Positions 44,569 through 55,034 of a stretch of 64,000 bases of DNA are shown here, one piece after another. Each line of letters opens with the position of its first letter. Within the stretch, counting starts at the first letter, position 1. A program made the position numbers and the translations under genes. The notes below the pieces were generated by a model. The model saw only the letters and a program-made list of their open reading frames with translations, was not told the origin of the DNA and made no database searches. Where the stretch lies: assembly GCF_011602365.1 (NCBI RefSeq), contig NZ_JAAONZ010000003.1:186001-250000 (forward strand), written 5' to 3'. The stretch is from Pseudomaricurvus hydrocarbonicus (GTDB lineage: Bacteria; Pseudomonadota; Gammaproteobacteria; Pseudomonadales; Cellvibrionaceae).

Positions 44569-44644
44569 CAGGCTTTAAAACACTAAAGCCTGCGTGTCGT
44601 TCCCGGTTCGACTGCGAGAGTCGGGGTGCGAGGCAGGCTTTAGT
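44569..44644 (-). promoter_or_regulatory. Alternative hairpins in the rplY leader
   Basis: Between prs and rplY the block CACTAAAGCCTGC can pair with either of two complements: one 9-bp arm on the rplY side (CAGGCTTTA on the plus strand, 44569-44577) or one 13-bp arm on the prs side (GCAGGCTTTAGTG, ending 44644). The two pairings exclude each other, an attenuator-like layout. Function is not shown. Confidence 0.45.
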
Positions 44645-44725
44645 GACGTTTTCCAAGTGAAATGTTTTCTAAATCAATGGCTTAGCGAAACTGTCGTTGG
44701 TGTTTGGCGAAACCGTCGTCAATGT

Positions 44726-45667
44726 TTAGCGGAACATAGCACTCAGAGATTCTTCGTTGCTCAGGCGGCGTACCGCTTCGGCCAGCATGGCCGACAAAGT
44801 GAGCTGGCGGATTCTACCACAATTCTTGGCGTCGTCACTCAAAGGAATGGAATCGGCGACAACTAATTCATCCAGCACGGAGTTGGTGATGTTGCTCATG
44901 GCCTTGCCCGACAGCACGGGGTGAGTACAGTAAGCGATAACTTTCTTTGCGCCGAACTCTTTCAGGGCTTTGGCGGCGCCACAGAGGGTGCCAGCGGTGT
45001 CCACCATGTCATCCACCAGCAGGCAGGTGCGGCCTTCTACTTCACCGATCAGGTTCATGACCTCGGCCACATTGGCTTTCGGACGACGTTTATCAATGAT
45101 CGCCAGCTCAATGCCAATCTGTTTGGCCAGGGCGCGGGCACGTACCACGCCACCGATGTCCGGAGAGACAATGATCATGTCTTCGTAGTTCTGTCTGTGG
45201 ATGTCGTCGAGCAGCACGGGAGAGCCGTAAACGTTGTCCACCGGGACGTCAAAGAATCCCTGAATCTGCTCGGCGTGAAGATCAACGGTGAGTACGCGGT
45301 CAATGCCGGCGCCGACCATCATGTCAGCCACTACTTTGGCGGTGATGGGGACACGAGAAGAGCGAACGCGGCGATCCTGGCGGGCATAGCCAAAGTAGGG
45401 GACGACGGCGGTGATGCGGGCGGCGGAGGCGCGGCGCAGGGCGTCGACCATCACGATCAGCTCCATCAGGTTGTCATTGGTGGGTGCGCAGGTGGACTGA
45501 ACCACAAAGACATCGCGACCACGGACGTTTTCATTCAGCTCAACGGTGATTTCGCCATCGGAGAATTTGCCAACGGTCGCGTCACCCATGGGAATGCCCA
45601 GGCGATCGACGATTTGGTTGGCCAGTTCAGGGTTTGCGTTGCCGGTAAAGACCATTAATTCAGCCAC
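44726..45667 (-). CDS. prs: Ribose-phosphate pyrophosphokinase
   Basis: This 313-residue PRPP synthase makes 5-phosphoribosyl 1-pyrophosphate from ribose 5-phosphate and ATP for nucleotide, His and Trp synthesis. The family length and motifs are exact: [16 protein letters not shown] near 36, the [12 protein letters not shown] loop near 97, [13 protein letters not shown] near 129 and the PRPP-binding [11 protein letters not shown] near 217. It is preceded by tRNA-Gln and ispE on the same strand, the classical order. Confidence 0.97.
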   Translation of the reverse strand: MAELMVFTGNANPELANQIVDRLGIPMGDATVGKFSDGEITVELNENVRGRDVFVVQSTCAPTNDNLMELIVMVDALRRASAARITAVVPYFGYARQDRRVRSSRVPITAKVVADMMVGAGIDRVLTVDLHAEQIQGFFDVPVDNVYGSPVLLDDIHRQNYEDMIIVSPDIGGVVRARALAKQIGIELAIIDKRRPKANVAEVMNLIGEVEGRTCLLVDDMVDTAGTLCGAAKALKEFGAKKVIAYCTHPVLSGKAMSNITNSVLDELVVADSIPLSDDAKNCGRIRQLTLSAMLAEAVRRLSNEESLSAMFR

Positions 45668-45858
45668 GTGCGGTACCTTTTCTTGGTTAGGACAGTTCTG
45701 AGTGCGTCAGTGCAATTTCATGTTTGTACAGCAGTCGGGCGTTGTACAAAATTTGTAATAAAAGAGGTTAGCAGTTTTCGCCAATACTGGTCACTTATCG
45801 ACATTCACCTGAAGGTGTTAACCACAGGATGAGAGCGTCTCATTCTCACGGCTGCTAA
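45668..45858. other. prs upstream region
   Basis: No gene is supported in this gap between prs and the tRNA terminator. It should hold the prs promoter; I could not fix a confident -35/-10 pair. Confidence 0.35.
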
Positions 45859-45899
45859 TACAAAAACAGCCGACCTTTTCAGGTCAGCTGTTTTTATTG
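45859..45899 (-). terminator. Rho-independent terminator of tRNA-Gln
   Basis: On the minus strand AAAAACAGCTGACCT pairs with AGGTCGGCTGTTTTT (one mismatch), followed by the T-run, about 25 bases past the tRNA CCA end. The symmetrical A/T flanks make it usable in both directions. Confidence 0.85.
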
Positions 45900-45920
45900 A
45901 GCTTTTACCAAGCTCTAAAA

Positions 45921-45995
45921 TGGCTGGGGTGGAAGGATTCGAACCTTCGCATGACGGGATCAAAACCCGCTGCCTTACCGCTTGGCTACACCCCA
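45921..45995 (-). tRNA. tRNA-Gln (TTG)
   Basis: A complete cloverleaf on the minus strand with perfect 7-bp acceptor stem TGGGGTG/CACCCCA, anticodon loop TTTTGAT giving TTG, T arm GGTTCGAATCC and encoded CCA. It lies between ispE and prs, as in many gammaproteobacteria. Confidence 0.96.
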
Positions 45996-46002
45996 GTGGT
46001 GT

Positions 46003-46872
46003 TCACCGGTTTAACAGTTGATGTACTTCTGATTGATTGACTCCGCGAGCAACAAACCCTTTCAGGTGATCCGGCGCTTTGGCCAGTACCGCCTCAGCAG
46101 AGGCTTTGTCGTCGAACGGGGCAAACACGCAAGCACCTGTTCCGGTCATCTTGGCATCGCCATATCGGCTTAACCATTCCAGTGCAGAATCCACTTCAGG
46201 GAAGAGGTTTCTGACCAGTGGTTGGCAGTCGTTGTGACCACCCTGCTCAAGAAAGGCCGCTACTGTAATGTCCGACGTGCCTCTTGTCAAATCTTTGTGT
46301 GAAAAAATTTCAGCGGTGGAAACGTGGCAGTCGGGGGTTAGCACCAGGAACCAATCTTCTGGCATTTCAACAGCTTGCAGCTGTTCGCCGATGCCTTCTG
46401 CCCAGGCAGTTTTGCCGCGGATGAAAACCGGTACGTCGGCGCCAAGCTGGCGCCCCAGTTCGGCGAGAGTGTCAGTATCGAGCTGCAGCCCCCAGAGGTG
46501 GTTAAGGGCCAGCAAGGTGGTCGCTGCGTTGCTGCTGCCGCCGCCGATACCCCCTCCCATCGGCAGCCGCTTGTCGAGATGAATGTCGACACCCAGTGGC
46601 GGGTTGTCCAGATCCACTCGGGCCCGATGTTGTTGAGCATAGCCCTGAAGTAAGCGGGCTGCGCGTACAATGAGGTTGTCTTCGGTGGCGACGCCGGGGA
46701 TGTCCGGCTGCAGGGTGATCTGCTCATCCTGGCGGCGCTGATAGTGCAGCTGGTCGCCAAAATCCAGCAGCTGAAACAGGGTCTGCAGGGTGTGGTAGCC
46801 GTCACTCCGTTGTCCGGTGATGTGTAAAAACAAATTCAGTTTGGCCGGCGCCGGCAGCGTTATCGAGTTCAT
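46003..46872 (-). CDS. ispE: 4-diphosphocytidyl-2-C-methyl-D-erythritol kinase
   Basis: This 289-residue GHMP kinase of the non-mevalonate isoprenoid pathway phosphorylates CDP-methylerythritol. [12 protein letters not shown] lies at the N-terminus, the ATP motif [16 protein letters not shown] near 95-110 and TGTGACVFA near 250. The ATG at 46872 gives the normal start; an in-frame extension to 46953 has no homology I recognise. It ends 8 bp before the tRNA-Gln gene and follows lolB. Confidence 0.95.
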   Translation of the reverse strand: MNSITLPAPAKLNLFLHITGQRSDGYHTLQTLFQLLDFGDQLHYQRRQDEQITLQPDIPGVATEDNLIVRAARLLQGYAQQHRARVDLDNPPLGVDIHLDKRLPMGGGIGGGSSNAATTLLALNHLWGLQLDTDTLAELGRQLGADVPVFIRGKTAWAEGIGEQLQAVEMPEDWFLVLTPDCHVSTAEIFSHKDLTRGTSDITVAAFLEQGGHNDCQPLVRNLFPEVDSALEWLSRYGDAKMTGTGACVFAPFDDKASAEAVLAKAPDHLKGFVARGVNQSEVHQLLNR

Positions 46873-46981
46873 GTGGGTATGGGTCTTGAGTAAGGTCTTC
46901 AGTGTAAGTGGGTCAGTTAGTGTCAGGGAGCGCGGTATAAAGGCGCCAGACACGCCGTCAGGCCGGGTTTCACCGCCCGAC

Positions 46982-47677
46982 TCAATGCAACTGCCACTGG
47001 TTAATGATGAAGGTCAGTTTGATGTCGCTGTCCTGGTCCGCCAGGCGATGGCGTGCCACCACTTTACCGGGTAGTTGCCAGCCATCAATCTGCTGATAGC
47101 GGGGGTAGCTGATGTCCCAGCCGTTTTGCTGCAGCGTTTGCAGGGTGCCATCCTCATAGTGGATGCTTTGGTTCACCGGTTGATTGGGGGCCGGGATGCC
47201 TTTTACCCAATAGTTCAGTTCGCTGACCGGCAGCCACCAGCCCAGGGTGTTGTACATCAGTTGTTCGGCGGTGGCCGCGAACCGCGCTTCCTGTCCGGCT
47301 TGCTCTAAAGAGACCTGGTTGTCAGTGCCGCGCACCCAGGTGCTACCCTGCCCCAGAGGGCCGTTGAGCAGGATGGCGAATTGTTCCGGCAGCTGTTTCC
47401 AGTTGAAATAAACGCTGCCGGAGTGATCGGGGACGCGGATGCCAAGTTTGCCCTGCACCTGCCAGTGGGCGATATTTCCGAGAACGGTGCGGTAATCATC
47501 CCACTGGGTCAGCGCGGAGGGCGCGGCGGGTAATGGGGGTGTTTGTTGGGCACTGTCGGGCATCTGTTGACCGGCACAGGCGGTGAGCAAAAGCAGGATC
47601 GTTGCCGCACTGGGCAGCCGGATGGCTGGCACCGACGAAAGGCAGTAAGCAAAAAAACGGGTTGGTGTTTGTGTCAT
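46982..47677 (-). CDS. lolB: Outer-membrane lipoprotein insertion protein LolB
   Basis: This 231-residue lipoprotein receives lipoproteins from LolA and inserts them into the outer membrane. The start at 47677 gives a lipoprotein signal with lipobox LTAC (Cys near 34). The LolB beta-barrel-like fold follows, with [22 protein letters not shown] and [12 protein letters not shown], the usual hydrophobic-loop region. It sits directly upstream of ispE, the conserved order. Confidence 0.93.
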   Translation of the reverse strand: MTQTPTRFFAYCLSSVPAIRLPSAATILLLLTACAGQQMPDSAQQTPPLPAAPSALTQWDDYRTVLGNIAHWQVQGKLGIRVPDHSGSVYFNWKQLPEQFAILLNGPLGQGSTWVRGTDNQVSLEQAGQEARFAATAEQLMYNTLGWWLPVSELNYWVKGIPAPNQPVNQSIHYEDGTLQTLQQNGWDISYPRYQQIDGWQLPGKVVARHRLADQDSDIKLTFIINQWQLH

Positions 47678-47847
47678 GAGTATGGTCGGTTGCAGACCAA
47701 AGGTTCGCACCGGGGTGCTGACAGTGGCTTGGGTATCGCCGCTGTCGCGCGGGGCTGATCTTTGGTTGGGTGTCGGGTCATTAAGTTGCCGGTGGAGAAT
47801 GTAGTGTTCCGAGCGCGGCGCGGTGCGCAGATGATAGCGCGTTTTGG

Positions 47848-49596
47848 TCAGGGCGTCGTGTTTGACGCCTCTGAGGATTTCAAGCGATCCATCACGGCGG
47901 GAATGACCCGGCTGCTGGGTTCCAGTCTCATGCCCTCTGCCCAGACTTTTTCGGCCTCGTCGTGCTCACCGTTCATCCACAGCACTTCACCCAGATGCGC
48001 AGCAATTTCATGATCGGGAAAGGCTTTCATGGCTTCTCTCAACCTCAGCAGGGCCTCTTTCATGTTGCCCAGGCGATATTGCACCCAGCCCATGCTGTCA
48101 ATGATGGCGGGGTCATCAGGTTTCAGTTGCAGAGCCTGGGAAATCAGGTCGTGGGCTTCGCTGTAGCGGTCGGTTCGATCGGCCAGGGTATAACCCAGGG
48201 CATTTAAAGCGGTGGCATTGTTGGGGTCCTGTTGGATGATGCTGCGCAGATCACTTTCCAGCACATCGATCATGTCCAGCTGTTCGCTGACCATGGCGCG
48301 GCTGTACAGCAGGGCCGAGCTGCCGGGAAACTGGTTCAGGCCCTGGGTCAGAACATTCTTCGCATCCACCAGGTTGAGGTGACGGCTTAACACTTCGGCT
48401 TCGAGCAGGTAAAACCGTTCAGCCTGGCTGGGGAATCGATCGCGAGCGGCATTGAGTCGTTTGTGGGCGGCTTTGAGTTGTCCGCCACGGACCAGAATGT
48501 CGGTGGTTTGCAACATGGCCGGCATGAAGTCTGGCCCGGGTCCCACCAGAATGTAATTCTGCAGGGCCTGGTCCCAGAGCTGGCGCTTTTCGGCAATTCG
48601 GCCGAGATAGTAGTGTGCCGAAGAGCGGTGGCGCTCGAAGGTGGTGAGTTCGGTAAAGTACTCTTCGGCTTCGTCCAGCAGGCCGCGTTCGTTGCAGATC
48701 AGGGCGAGAGAGTACAGCAGCTCTGGATCGTTAGGGGATTCTTCCAGCAACAGGGTAAATTGTTCCTGCGCTTTTTCGAGGTCGGTTGATGCCAGGAGGC
48801 GGGCGTACTGCAGCCGCAGGCGTTTGTTTTCAGGGTGGCGGTTGACCAGTTGAGCCAGGCGTTTGATGGCTTTTTCAGGCTGCTGTAACTGGGTCAAAAT
48901 GGTGGTTTCCAGAATCACCGCGGGTATCAGTTCTTCGTCCACGTCCAGAGCCTTGCCCGCCATCTCCAGAGCTTTTTCCAGCTCATTTTGCTGTTGATAC
49001 AGCAGCCCCAGACCAATCAGCAACTCGGTATTTTGCGGGTATTGCTCATGCAGTTGCAGAAAGGATTGTCGCAGTTCTTCGCGTTCGGGCTCCGTGGCTT
49101 TGGAGGCTTGAGCGGCAATGCTTTGATAGATCGGGGTGCTGTGGTGTTGCAGCAGGTAGTTGGAGTGCTCGACGGCTTCCATCAGGCGTCCGCTGCGGGT
49201 GAGTTCGGTGGCAGCAATAAAGTGGGCTTCCAGGTCATCCGGGCTGATTTCAACCCACAGCAAGGAGGTGTTGAGCGCCGCCTGGCGGGCATTAAGGTAA
49301 CGGGCAATGCGGGTGGCTCTTGCCGCAACACCCGGGTCGCGAGTTTTGTGGGCCTGCTGGATGTAGTTGCCGAGCGCGATGTCGTAACGTTCGCGACTGC
49401 CAGCCATTTCGGCAACCAGTAAAGAATAGAGCGTCTCGGGGGCAAAAGGACGACTGGGTTTTTTGACCTCTGCGGCAGATTCCGGGTCAGTAGCGGTGTC
49501 GCTGGCCGTCTGGTTGGCGGGGGCGGTGAGTTGAGTGGCGCAACCCTGCAGGAACAGGGCGGTGAAGATCATGGTGCTGAGAAGTCGTCGTGTCAT
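47848..49596 (-). CDS. TPR-repeat lipoprotein upstream of lolB
   Basis: This 582-residue protein begins with a lipoprotein signal (FLQGC, Cys near 19) and is otherwise made of many tetratricopeptide repeats, for example NALGYTLADRTDRYSEAHDLISQALQ and IIDSMGWVQYRLGNMKEAL. Large TPR lipoproteins next to lolB are common in pseudomonad-type gammaproteobacteria and are believed to act in the periplasm as scaffolds. The function is not known. It is divergent from hemA, which is the conserved arrangement. Confidence 0.88.
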   Translation of the reverse strand: MTRRLLSTMIFTALFLQGCATQLTAPANQTASDTATDPESAAEVKKPSRPFAPETLYSLLVAEMAGSRERYDIALGNYIQQAHKTRDPGVAARATRIARYLNARQAALNTSLLWVEISPDDLEAHFIAATELTRSGRLMEAVEHSNYLLQHHSTPIYQSIAAQASKATEPEREELRQSFLQLHEQYPQNTELLIGLGLLYQQQNELEKALEMAGKALDVDEELIPAVILETTILTQLQQPEKAIKRLAQLVNRHPENKRLRLQYARLLASTDLEKAQEQFTLLLEESPNDPELLYSLALICNERGLLDEAEEYFTELTTFERHRSSAHYYLGRIAEKRQLWDQALQNYILVGPGPDFMPAMLQTTDILVRGGQLKAAHKRLNAARDRFPSQAERFYLLEAEVLSRHLNLVDAKNVLTQGLNQFPGSSALLYSRAMVSEQLDMIDVLESDLRSIIQQDPNNATALNALGYTLADRTDRYSEAHDLISQALQLKPDDPAIIDSMGWVQYRLGNMKEALLRLREAMKAFPDHEIAAHLGEVLWMNGEHDEAEKVWAEGMRLEPSSRVIPAVMDRLKSSEASNTTP

Positions 49597-50152
49597 GAAA
49601 AGGCTGCTTTTCTCTCTCGGGAATTAAGGTGGGCTGAGGATGGAGTGCTCCGCTCTATGACCCGCGTGAAAGCGACCAACCATCCGTGTCATAAAACGAG
49701 TGTGAACCATCAACAGGCGTCCCAAAGTTAATAATGGCCATATGAGAGCCACAATCTTTGAGACAACCATACCGGTGAAAGGTTGCCAGGCTCAATAGCC
49801 AGTATAGTTTTGAATTTGCCGAACCGGCAGTTCTTTGCATGCAATATGCCATTTCTTGTGAATTATCAACGGCATATGGCGCAGACTCGGGTTGCGTGAG
49901 GGCATTTGGGGCGCGGCATATCACCGAGTTTGCCGGGGGCCTGCCGGAAACCCTCTGACACGAGCTGGATTCAGACTGAAAGACCGTCCTGATGCAGTGG
50001 ATTGTTGGGCGCTGATTGCACTCTCTGCAAGTAATCCGGCGTCAATTTTGTAATAATGGCCCATTATTCAGGGTAGGGCCTCTTGCCAGAAAGTGGCTGT
50101 AGCCGGAAAATCACGCCCTTTGACTTGTACTTGTGAACATTATTAGCGCTCT
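49597..50152. other. Divergent regulatory region between TPR lipoprotein gene and hemA
   Basis: This 556-bp gap contains no supported gene. An inverted repeat with arms ATATGCC (49844-49850) and GGCATAT (49871-49877) lies in the middle. Near 50049 an extended -10-like TGTAATAAT could serve hemA, but no matching -35 was found. Both promoters must lie here. Confidence 0.4.
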
Positions 50153-51652
50153 ATGACTCTGCTGGCTTTTGGCATCAATCACAATACGGCTTCCCTGGAC
50201 ATCCGGGAACGCGTGGCCTTTGCACCCGAGCAGATGCGGGAGGCCTTGTTGAAGGCCTGCGACTACCCTCATTTGGAAGAAATTGCGATTCTTTCCACCT
50301 GTAACCGCACCGAGGTTTACGTTGACCTGCTGGAAAGCGCTGACCCCGCAGCGGATCCGGCCAAGCTCTATGCGCCAGTGCAGCATTGGCTGGAAAGTTT
50401 TCACCAACTCAACCCGGCGGATTTGGACAGTTGTCATTACTGTTATCGAGACGAAGAGGCCGTTGGCCACATGATGAAAGTGGCCAGCGGGCTGGACTCG
50501 CTCGTGCTGGGGGAGCCGCAGATTCTGGGGCAGATGAAATCCGCCTATTCCGTCGCCTGCGACGCCGGTACGGTGGGACGCAGCTTGCACAATGCCTTTC
50601 ACCAGGTCTTCGGGATAGCCAAGCGGGTTCGCACCGAGACGGCCATCGGTGAAAACCCCGTGTCGGTGGCCTATGCCGCGGTGTCTCTTGCGCAGCAAAT
50701 TTTCTCTGACCTCAAGCAGGATACTGCGCTGCTGATCGGTGCCGGTGAAACCATTGAGCTGGTGGCTCAACACCTGGCGCAACAGGGAGTTGGGCACATC
50801 ATTGTGGCCAACAGAACACTGGAGCGCGCCAGTCTGCTGGCGGAGAAGTTTTCGGCAGAAGCGGTGTTGCTGGCTGACATTCCGGATCATTTACACCGCG
50901 CTGACATTGTCATTACCTCCACCGCCAGTCAGTTGCCGTTATTGGGCAAGGGCGCGGTAGAGTCCGCCCTGAAAAAACGCCGGCACAAGCCGATGTTTAT
51001 GGTGGATATCGCAGTGCCACGTGATGTGGAGCCGGAAGTGGGCGAATTGGATGACGTGTACCTGTATAGCGTCGATGACTTGCGGGAAGTGATTGATGAA
51101 GGCAAGCGCTCCCGCCAGCAGGCCGCAGAAAAAGCGGCAACCATTGTCGCTGATGGTGTCCGCCAATACCTGCGTGAACAGCGGGCGCTGGATTCGGTTG
51201 CCACCATTAAAGCGTATCGGCAGAAAGCCGAGAGTGTTCGCGATCAGGAATTGAGCAAGGCGTTAAAATCCCTCGAATCCGGTGCCGCCCCGGAACAGGT
51301 GTTGAGTCAGTTGGCGCGTGGTTTGACGAACAAACTGTTGCATGGACCGACCACACGTTTGAAGAAAGCCGGCGCTTCTGGCGATAACCAGTTGCTCGAT
51401 TTGACCCATGAATTATTTGATTTGTCGGGCGAAGATACGGTGCGTGCCGATAGCAAGCCGACCGCAAACGGGCCGCTTACCTCTGCCGTGCCGGATAGTG
51501 CTATGTCTGCAGGCAAACCCTGTAACGATGAGCCGTTGGCCACTGAGCGGCCCGGCAGTGAATCAGCTGACGCGGTGTGTTCTGGCCGTAAGCACCCTGA
51601 GAACACCCTGCCTGACCATCAGCCCTCTGAGCGTAAACTGCACGACTTGTAG
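50153..51652 (+). CDS. hemA: Glutamyl-tRNA reductase with C-terminal extension
   Basis: HemA reduces glutamyl-tRNA to glutamate-1-semialdehyde, the first step of tetrapyrrole synthesis. The N-terminal catalytic region has [17 protein letters not shown] and the nucleophile Cys in LSTCNRTE near 49, followed by the NADPH domain and helical dimerisation domain. At 499 residues it exceeds the usual ~420; the surplus is a polar, Ser/Pro/Glu-rich tail after about residue 430, with no domain seen. It heads the conserved hemA-prfA-prmC-moeB series. Confidence 0.96.
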   Translation: MTLLAFGINHNTASLDIRERVAFAPEQMREALLKACDYPHLEEIAILSTCNRTEVYVDLLESADPAADPAKLYAPVQHWLESFHQLNPADLDSCHYCYRDEEAVGHMMKVASGLDSLVLGEPQILGQMKSAYSVACDAGTVGRSLHNAFHQVFGIAKRVRTETAIGENPVSVAYAAVSLAQQIFSDLKQDTALLIGAGETIELVAQHLAQQGVGHIIVANRTLERASLLAEKFSAEAVLLADIPDHLHRADIVITSTASQLPLLGKGAVESALKKRRHKPMFMVDIAVPRDVEPEVGELDDVYLYSVDDLREVIDEGKRSRQQAAEKAATIVADGVRQYLREQRALDSVATIKAYRQKAESVRDQELSKALKSLESGAAPEQVLSQLARGLTNKLLHGPTTRLKKAGASGDNQLLDLTHELFDLSGEDTVRADSKPTANGPLTSAVPDSAMSAGKPCNDEPLATERPGSESADAVCSGRKHPENTLPDHQPSERKLHDL

Positions 51653-51790
51653 CACCCTTTAACCTCCGCTGGGTGGCAGGCCTGCTGATGAGCGCCTGCC
51701 TGCTGGCGTATCAGAATATAATGACATAACCCAAAATCATCGAGCTGCGTGGTGTTAGCCAGGCTCACTGAATATTTTGAGAATTCGACT

Positions 51791-52873
51791 ATGAAAGCTT
51801 CAATCCGGGAAAAACTGGAAAATTTGCAGGACCGTTACGGTGAGGTTGCCGCGTTATTAAGCGATGCGGAAATCATCTCGGATCAAAACCGTTTTCGTGA
51901 CCTTTCCAAGGAATACGCTGAGCTGGAACCGGTGGTGAAGTGCTTCGCGGAATACTGTCAGGTGATGGAAGACATTGATGAAGCCAAATCCCTGTTGAAA
52001 GACGGCGATGCGGACATGCGGGAAATGGCCCAGGAAGAGCTAAAGGAAAGCGAATCCCGACAGGAGCCTCTGGAGCTGGAACTGCAACGGTTATTGTTGC
52101 CCAAAGACCCCAATGATGAGAAGAATGTGTTTTTGGAAATTCGCGCCGGAACCGGTGGCGATGAGGCGGCTATCTTCTCCGGTGACCTGTTTCGCATGTA
52201 CTCCAAATACGCAGAAACCCAGAAGTGGAAGATTGAAATTCTCAGTGAAAATGAGGGCGATCACGGCGGTTATAAAGAAATCATCACCCGTATCGTGGGG
52301 CAGGGGGTGTATTCCAAGCTGAAGTTTGAGTCCGGTGCGCATCGGGTGCAGCGGGTACCCGACACGGAATCCCAGGGCCGCATTCACACATCCGCCTGTA
52401 CGGTAGCCGTTATGCCGGAAGCGGACGCCATGGAAGAGGTGGAAATCAACAAGGCCGACATTCGCGTGGATACATTTCGGGCCAGCGGTGCCGGTGGTCA
52501 GCACGTCAACAAAACCGATTCGGCAATCCGCATTACCCATCTGCCCACGGGCCTGGTGGTGGAGTGTCAGGACGAGCGCTCCCAGCATAAAAATCGCGCC
52601 CGGGCGATGTCACTGCTGGCGTCGCGGCTGAAAAATGCGCAGGAGGAAGTGGCGGCCAAAAATATTGCCGATGAACGGCGTAACCTGGTGGGTAGCGGGG
52701 ATCGCTCCGAGCGCATTCGCACCTACAACTTCCCTCAGGGGCGGGTGACTGACCACCGTATTAACCTGACCCTTTACAAGTTGCAGGAAGTCATGGAAGG
52801 CGAGCTGGGTGAAGTTATTCAGCCACTGGTGAATGAGTATCAGGCCGATCAGTTGGCGGCACTGGCCGATTAG
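51791..52873 (+). CDS. prfA: Peptide chain release factor 1
   Basis: This 360-residue RF1 terminates translation at UAA and UAG. The ATG at 51791 gives [12 protein letters not shown], the usual start. The GGQ motif ([19 protein letters not shown]) lies near 230-237 and the stop-codon reading region shows [18 protein letters not shown] near 185-200, containing the PxT-type signature of RF1. Its modifying enzyme PrmC is encoded 14 bp downstream. Confidence 0.98.
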   Translation: MKASIREKLENLQDRYGEVAALLSDAEIISDQNRFRDLSKEYAELEPVVKCFAEYCQVMEDIDEAKSLLKDGDADMREMAQEELKESESRQEPLELELQRLLLPKDPNDEKNVFLEIRAGTGGDEAAIFSGDLFRMYSKYAETQKWKIEILSENEGDHGGYKEIITRIVGQGVYSKLKFESGAHRVQRVPDTESQGRIHTSACTVAVMPEADAMEEVEINKADIRVDTFRASGAGGQHVNKTDSAIRITHLPTGLVVECQDERSQHKNRARAMSLLASRLKNAQEEVAAKNIADERRNLVGSGDRSERIRTYNFPQGRVTDHRINLTLYKLQEVMEGELGEVIQPLVNEYQADQLAALAD

Positions 52874-52887
52874 GTTGAAGAGGTCTT

Positions 52888-53802
52888 ATGCTGAAAACGA
52901 TTCGTGAATGCCTGCAGCGGGCCGGTGAGTTGGTTAACAGCGACTCGGCCCGTTTGGACGTCGAGCTGCTGTTGGCTCACGTGGTGCAGCGGGACCGCAC
53001 CTATGTGTTCACCTGGCCGGAGCGGTGTCTGTCGGACTCAGAGCAGGCAGCATTTGATCGCCTGATGTCTGAGCGCGCGGCCGGCCGGCCGGTTGCGCAC
53101 CTGCTGGGGAGTCGTGAATTCTGGGGCCTGGAGTTGGATGTGGATAACTCTACCCTGATACCCAGACCGGATACCGAAACGCTGGTTGAAACCGTGTTGG
53201 GGTTGTCGTTGCCCGCACACGCGCAAGTATTGGATCTGGGCACGGGCACTGGCGCTATTGCGCTGGCGTTGGCCAGTGAGCACCCGCAATGGCGTGTGAC
53301 GGCCGTCGATTATTCTGAGCCGGCTGTCGCGCTGGCTGAACGCAATCGGAAAAAGTTTGGCCTGAGTAATGTTACGGTGCAGCTCAGCAATTGGTTTGAG
53401 CAGGTCGAGCCTGCCCATCTCGAAGAGCCGCTGGCACAAGAACCGCTAGTAGAAGCACAGCCGGACGGAATTCAAGCGGCCGTCGGTTTTCAGCTGATAG
53501 TCAGTAACCCGCCCTATATTGATGAGGCGGATCCGCACTTAACCCAGGGCGATGTGTGCTTTGAGCCTTTGTCCGCATTGGTGGCGGCTGATGCAGGTCT
53601 TGCCGACCTGAAGCACATTATTGAAGTGGGGCGTGAGTATTTGTTGCCGGGAGGCTGGCTGGTGCTGGAACATGGCTATCAACAAGGCGAATCGGTGCGG
53701 GCGTTGCTGAGTTCAGCCGGCTACACCGAGGTCAGGACGGTTCAGGATTATGGTCGCAACGATCGTATTTCCCTGGGGCTTTTTTGGGGCGAGGCGGGGT
53801 GA
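52888..53802 (+). CDS. prmC: Release factor glutamine methyltransferase
   Basis: This 304-residue PrmC/HemK methylates the Gln of the GGQ motif in release factors. SAM-binding LDLGTGTGAIALALA lies near 113-127 and the substrate motif NPPY (SNPPYIDE) near 208. An insertion of about 20 residues rich in Glu, Ala and Gln precedes NPPY, making the protein slightly longer than the usual ~280. It is tightly linked with prfA. Confidence 0.96.
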   Translation: MLKTIRECLQRAGELVNSDSARLDVELLLAHVVQRDRTYVFTWPERCLSDSEQAAFDRLMSERAAGRPVAHLLGSREFWGLELDVDNSTLIPRPDTETLVETVLGLSLPAHAQVLDLGTGTGAIALALASEHPQWRVTAVDYSEPAVALAERNRKKFGLSNVTVQLSNWFEQVEPAHLEEPLAQEPLVEAQPDGIQAAVGFQLIVSNPPYIDEADPHLTQGDVCFEPLSALVAADAGLADLKHIIEVGREYLLPGGWLVLEHGYQQGESVRALLSSAGYTEVRTVQDYGRNDRISLGLFWGEAG

Positions 53803-53946
53803 GCGTCTTGCTGGGGATGCTCTGGCTTTTATTACCGGAGCCACGTTTGTTAAATTTAAACTCCGCGGTTGTCAATTTTAAGTTCCGACGTTGTTCGCCC
53901 AACGTTGTTTCGAATCCGATAAACTGGCCGATACCTGAGACGTGCT

Positions 53947-54690
53947 ATGAATGACGAACAGTTGCTGAGATACAGCCGACAAATTATGTTGCCACAGTGG
54001 GATATTGCCGGTCAGGAAACACTGTTGGCCAGCCGGGTTCTGATTGTGGGATTGGGGGGACTGGGATGCCCCGTTGCCATGTACCTGGCCGCTGCGGGTG
54101 TTGGGCAGCTGGTGTTGGCAGACTTTGACGATGTGGATCTGTCGAACCTGCAGCGTCAGATTGCGCACGGTGTAGCTGACATTGGTCGGGCCAAGTCGGT
54201 ATCGGCGCAACAATCCTTAAGTTTAATTAATGATGATATTGATGTCATTGCGCTGACGGATCGCATGGAAGAGGCACAACTGCTGGAGCAGGTTTCCCTG
54301 GCCGACGTGGTGGTCGATTGCAGTGATAACTTTTCAACCCGTCACGCCATTAACCGGGCCAGTGTGGCGACCGCTACCCCACTGGTGTCCGGGGCCGCGA
54401 TTCGGTTTGAGGGGCAGGTGTCCGTGTTTGATCCCCGACAGACGGAGGCGCCATGCTACCGATGTCTGTACGCGGAAGAGTCCGATGAAAATTTAACCTG
54501 TTCGGAAAGTGGTGTGATTGCTCCGCTGGTGGGCATCATTGGCTCGATGCAGGCGCTGGAAACCCTTAAGCTGCTGGCCCAAGTGGGACAGACTCTATCA
54601 GGTAAGCTGTTGATGTTTGATGGGCTGACCTCAGACTGGCGAAGCCTGACCTTGCCTCGTGATCCGGCCTGCCCGGTGTGTGCTCCTTGA
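53947..54690 (+). CDS. moeB: MoeB/ThiF-type adenylyltransferase
   Basis: This 247-residue E1-like enzyme adenylates the C-terminus of a small sulfur carrier such as MoaD. GLGGLGCPVAMYLA lies near 33-46, DFDDVDLSNLQRQ near 60-72 and the conserved Arg in this stretch is kept. Two CxxC pairs (CYRC near 173 and CPVC at the end) should bind zinc. It follows prmC, as in pseudomonads; murI, often next, is absent here. Confidence 0.93.
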   Translation: MNDEQLLRYSRQIMLPQWDIAGQETLLASRVLIVGLGGLGCPVAMYLAAAGVGQLVLADFDDVDLSNLQRQIAHGVADIGRAKSVSAQQSLSLINDDIDVIALTDRMEEAQLLEQVSLADVVVDCSDNFSTRHAINRASVATATPLVSGAAIRFEGQVSVFDPRQTEAPCYRCLYAEESDENLTCSESGVIAPLVGIIGSMQALETLKLLAQVGQTLSGKLLMFDGLTSDWRSLTLPRDPACPVCAP

Positions 54691-55034
54691 TCCTTGCCGC
54701 TCGGTAAGCGCTGTTTTTGTCTGCCCAGGTAAGCGCTTACCTGTCATTCGTTAAGACGGTTCCGTCGTACCCCGAAATCCTTTTTAAACTCAGTTCCTTG
54801 GGTGATGTTTAAATAAAGCCCGAGACAATGGTTTGTCTTGGTGAAGAGCGGGGTAATTGGGTCGGCTGGTTTGGAGTATTCCACGCCACTGGACTCTGAT
54901 AGGATATCGGCCCCCCATCAATGTTGTGAATCTGGACGCGAACGCAGTTCAACGTTGACATGCCTGAGTGCTTGCCGTCGGGGCAGTGTTCGCAGTCGGG
55001 GCAGTGATTCGCATTAGGGATAGTCATTAGAAGT
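54691..55034. other. Intergenic region with palindrome and short repeat
   Basis: This 344-bp gap holds the 18-bp palindrome listed separately and two copies of an 18-19-bp unit containing GTCGGGGCAGTG (about 54977 and 54995) just before the GGDEF/EAL gene. No gene is supported. Confidence 0.5.
54726..54743. promoter_or_regulatory. Perfect 18-bp palindrome, LacI-type operator candidate
   Basis: CAGGTAAGCGCTTACCTG is a perfect inverted repeat with the central CG typical of LacI-family operators (compare TGTAAGCGCTTACA-type sites). It lies 35 bp after moeB and about 290 bp before the GGDEF/EAL gene. Which gene it controls is unclear. Confidence 0.5.
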
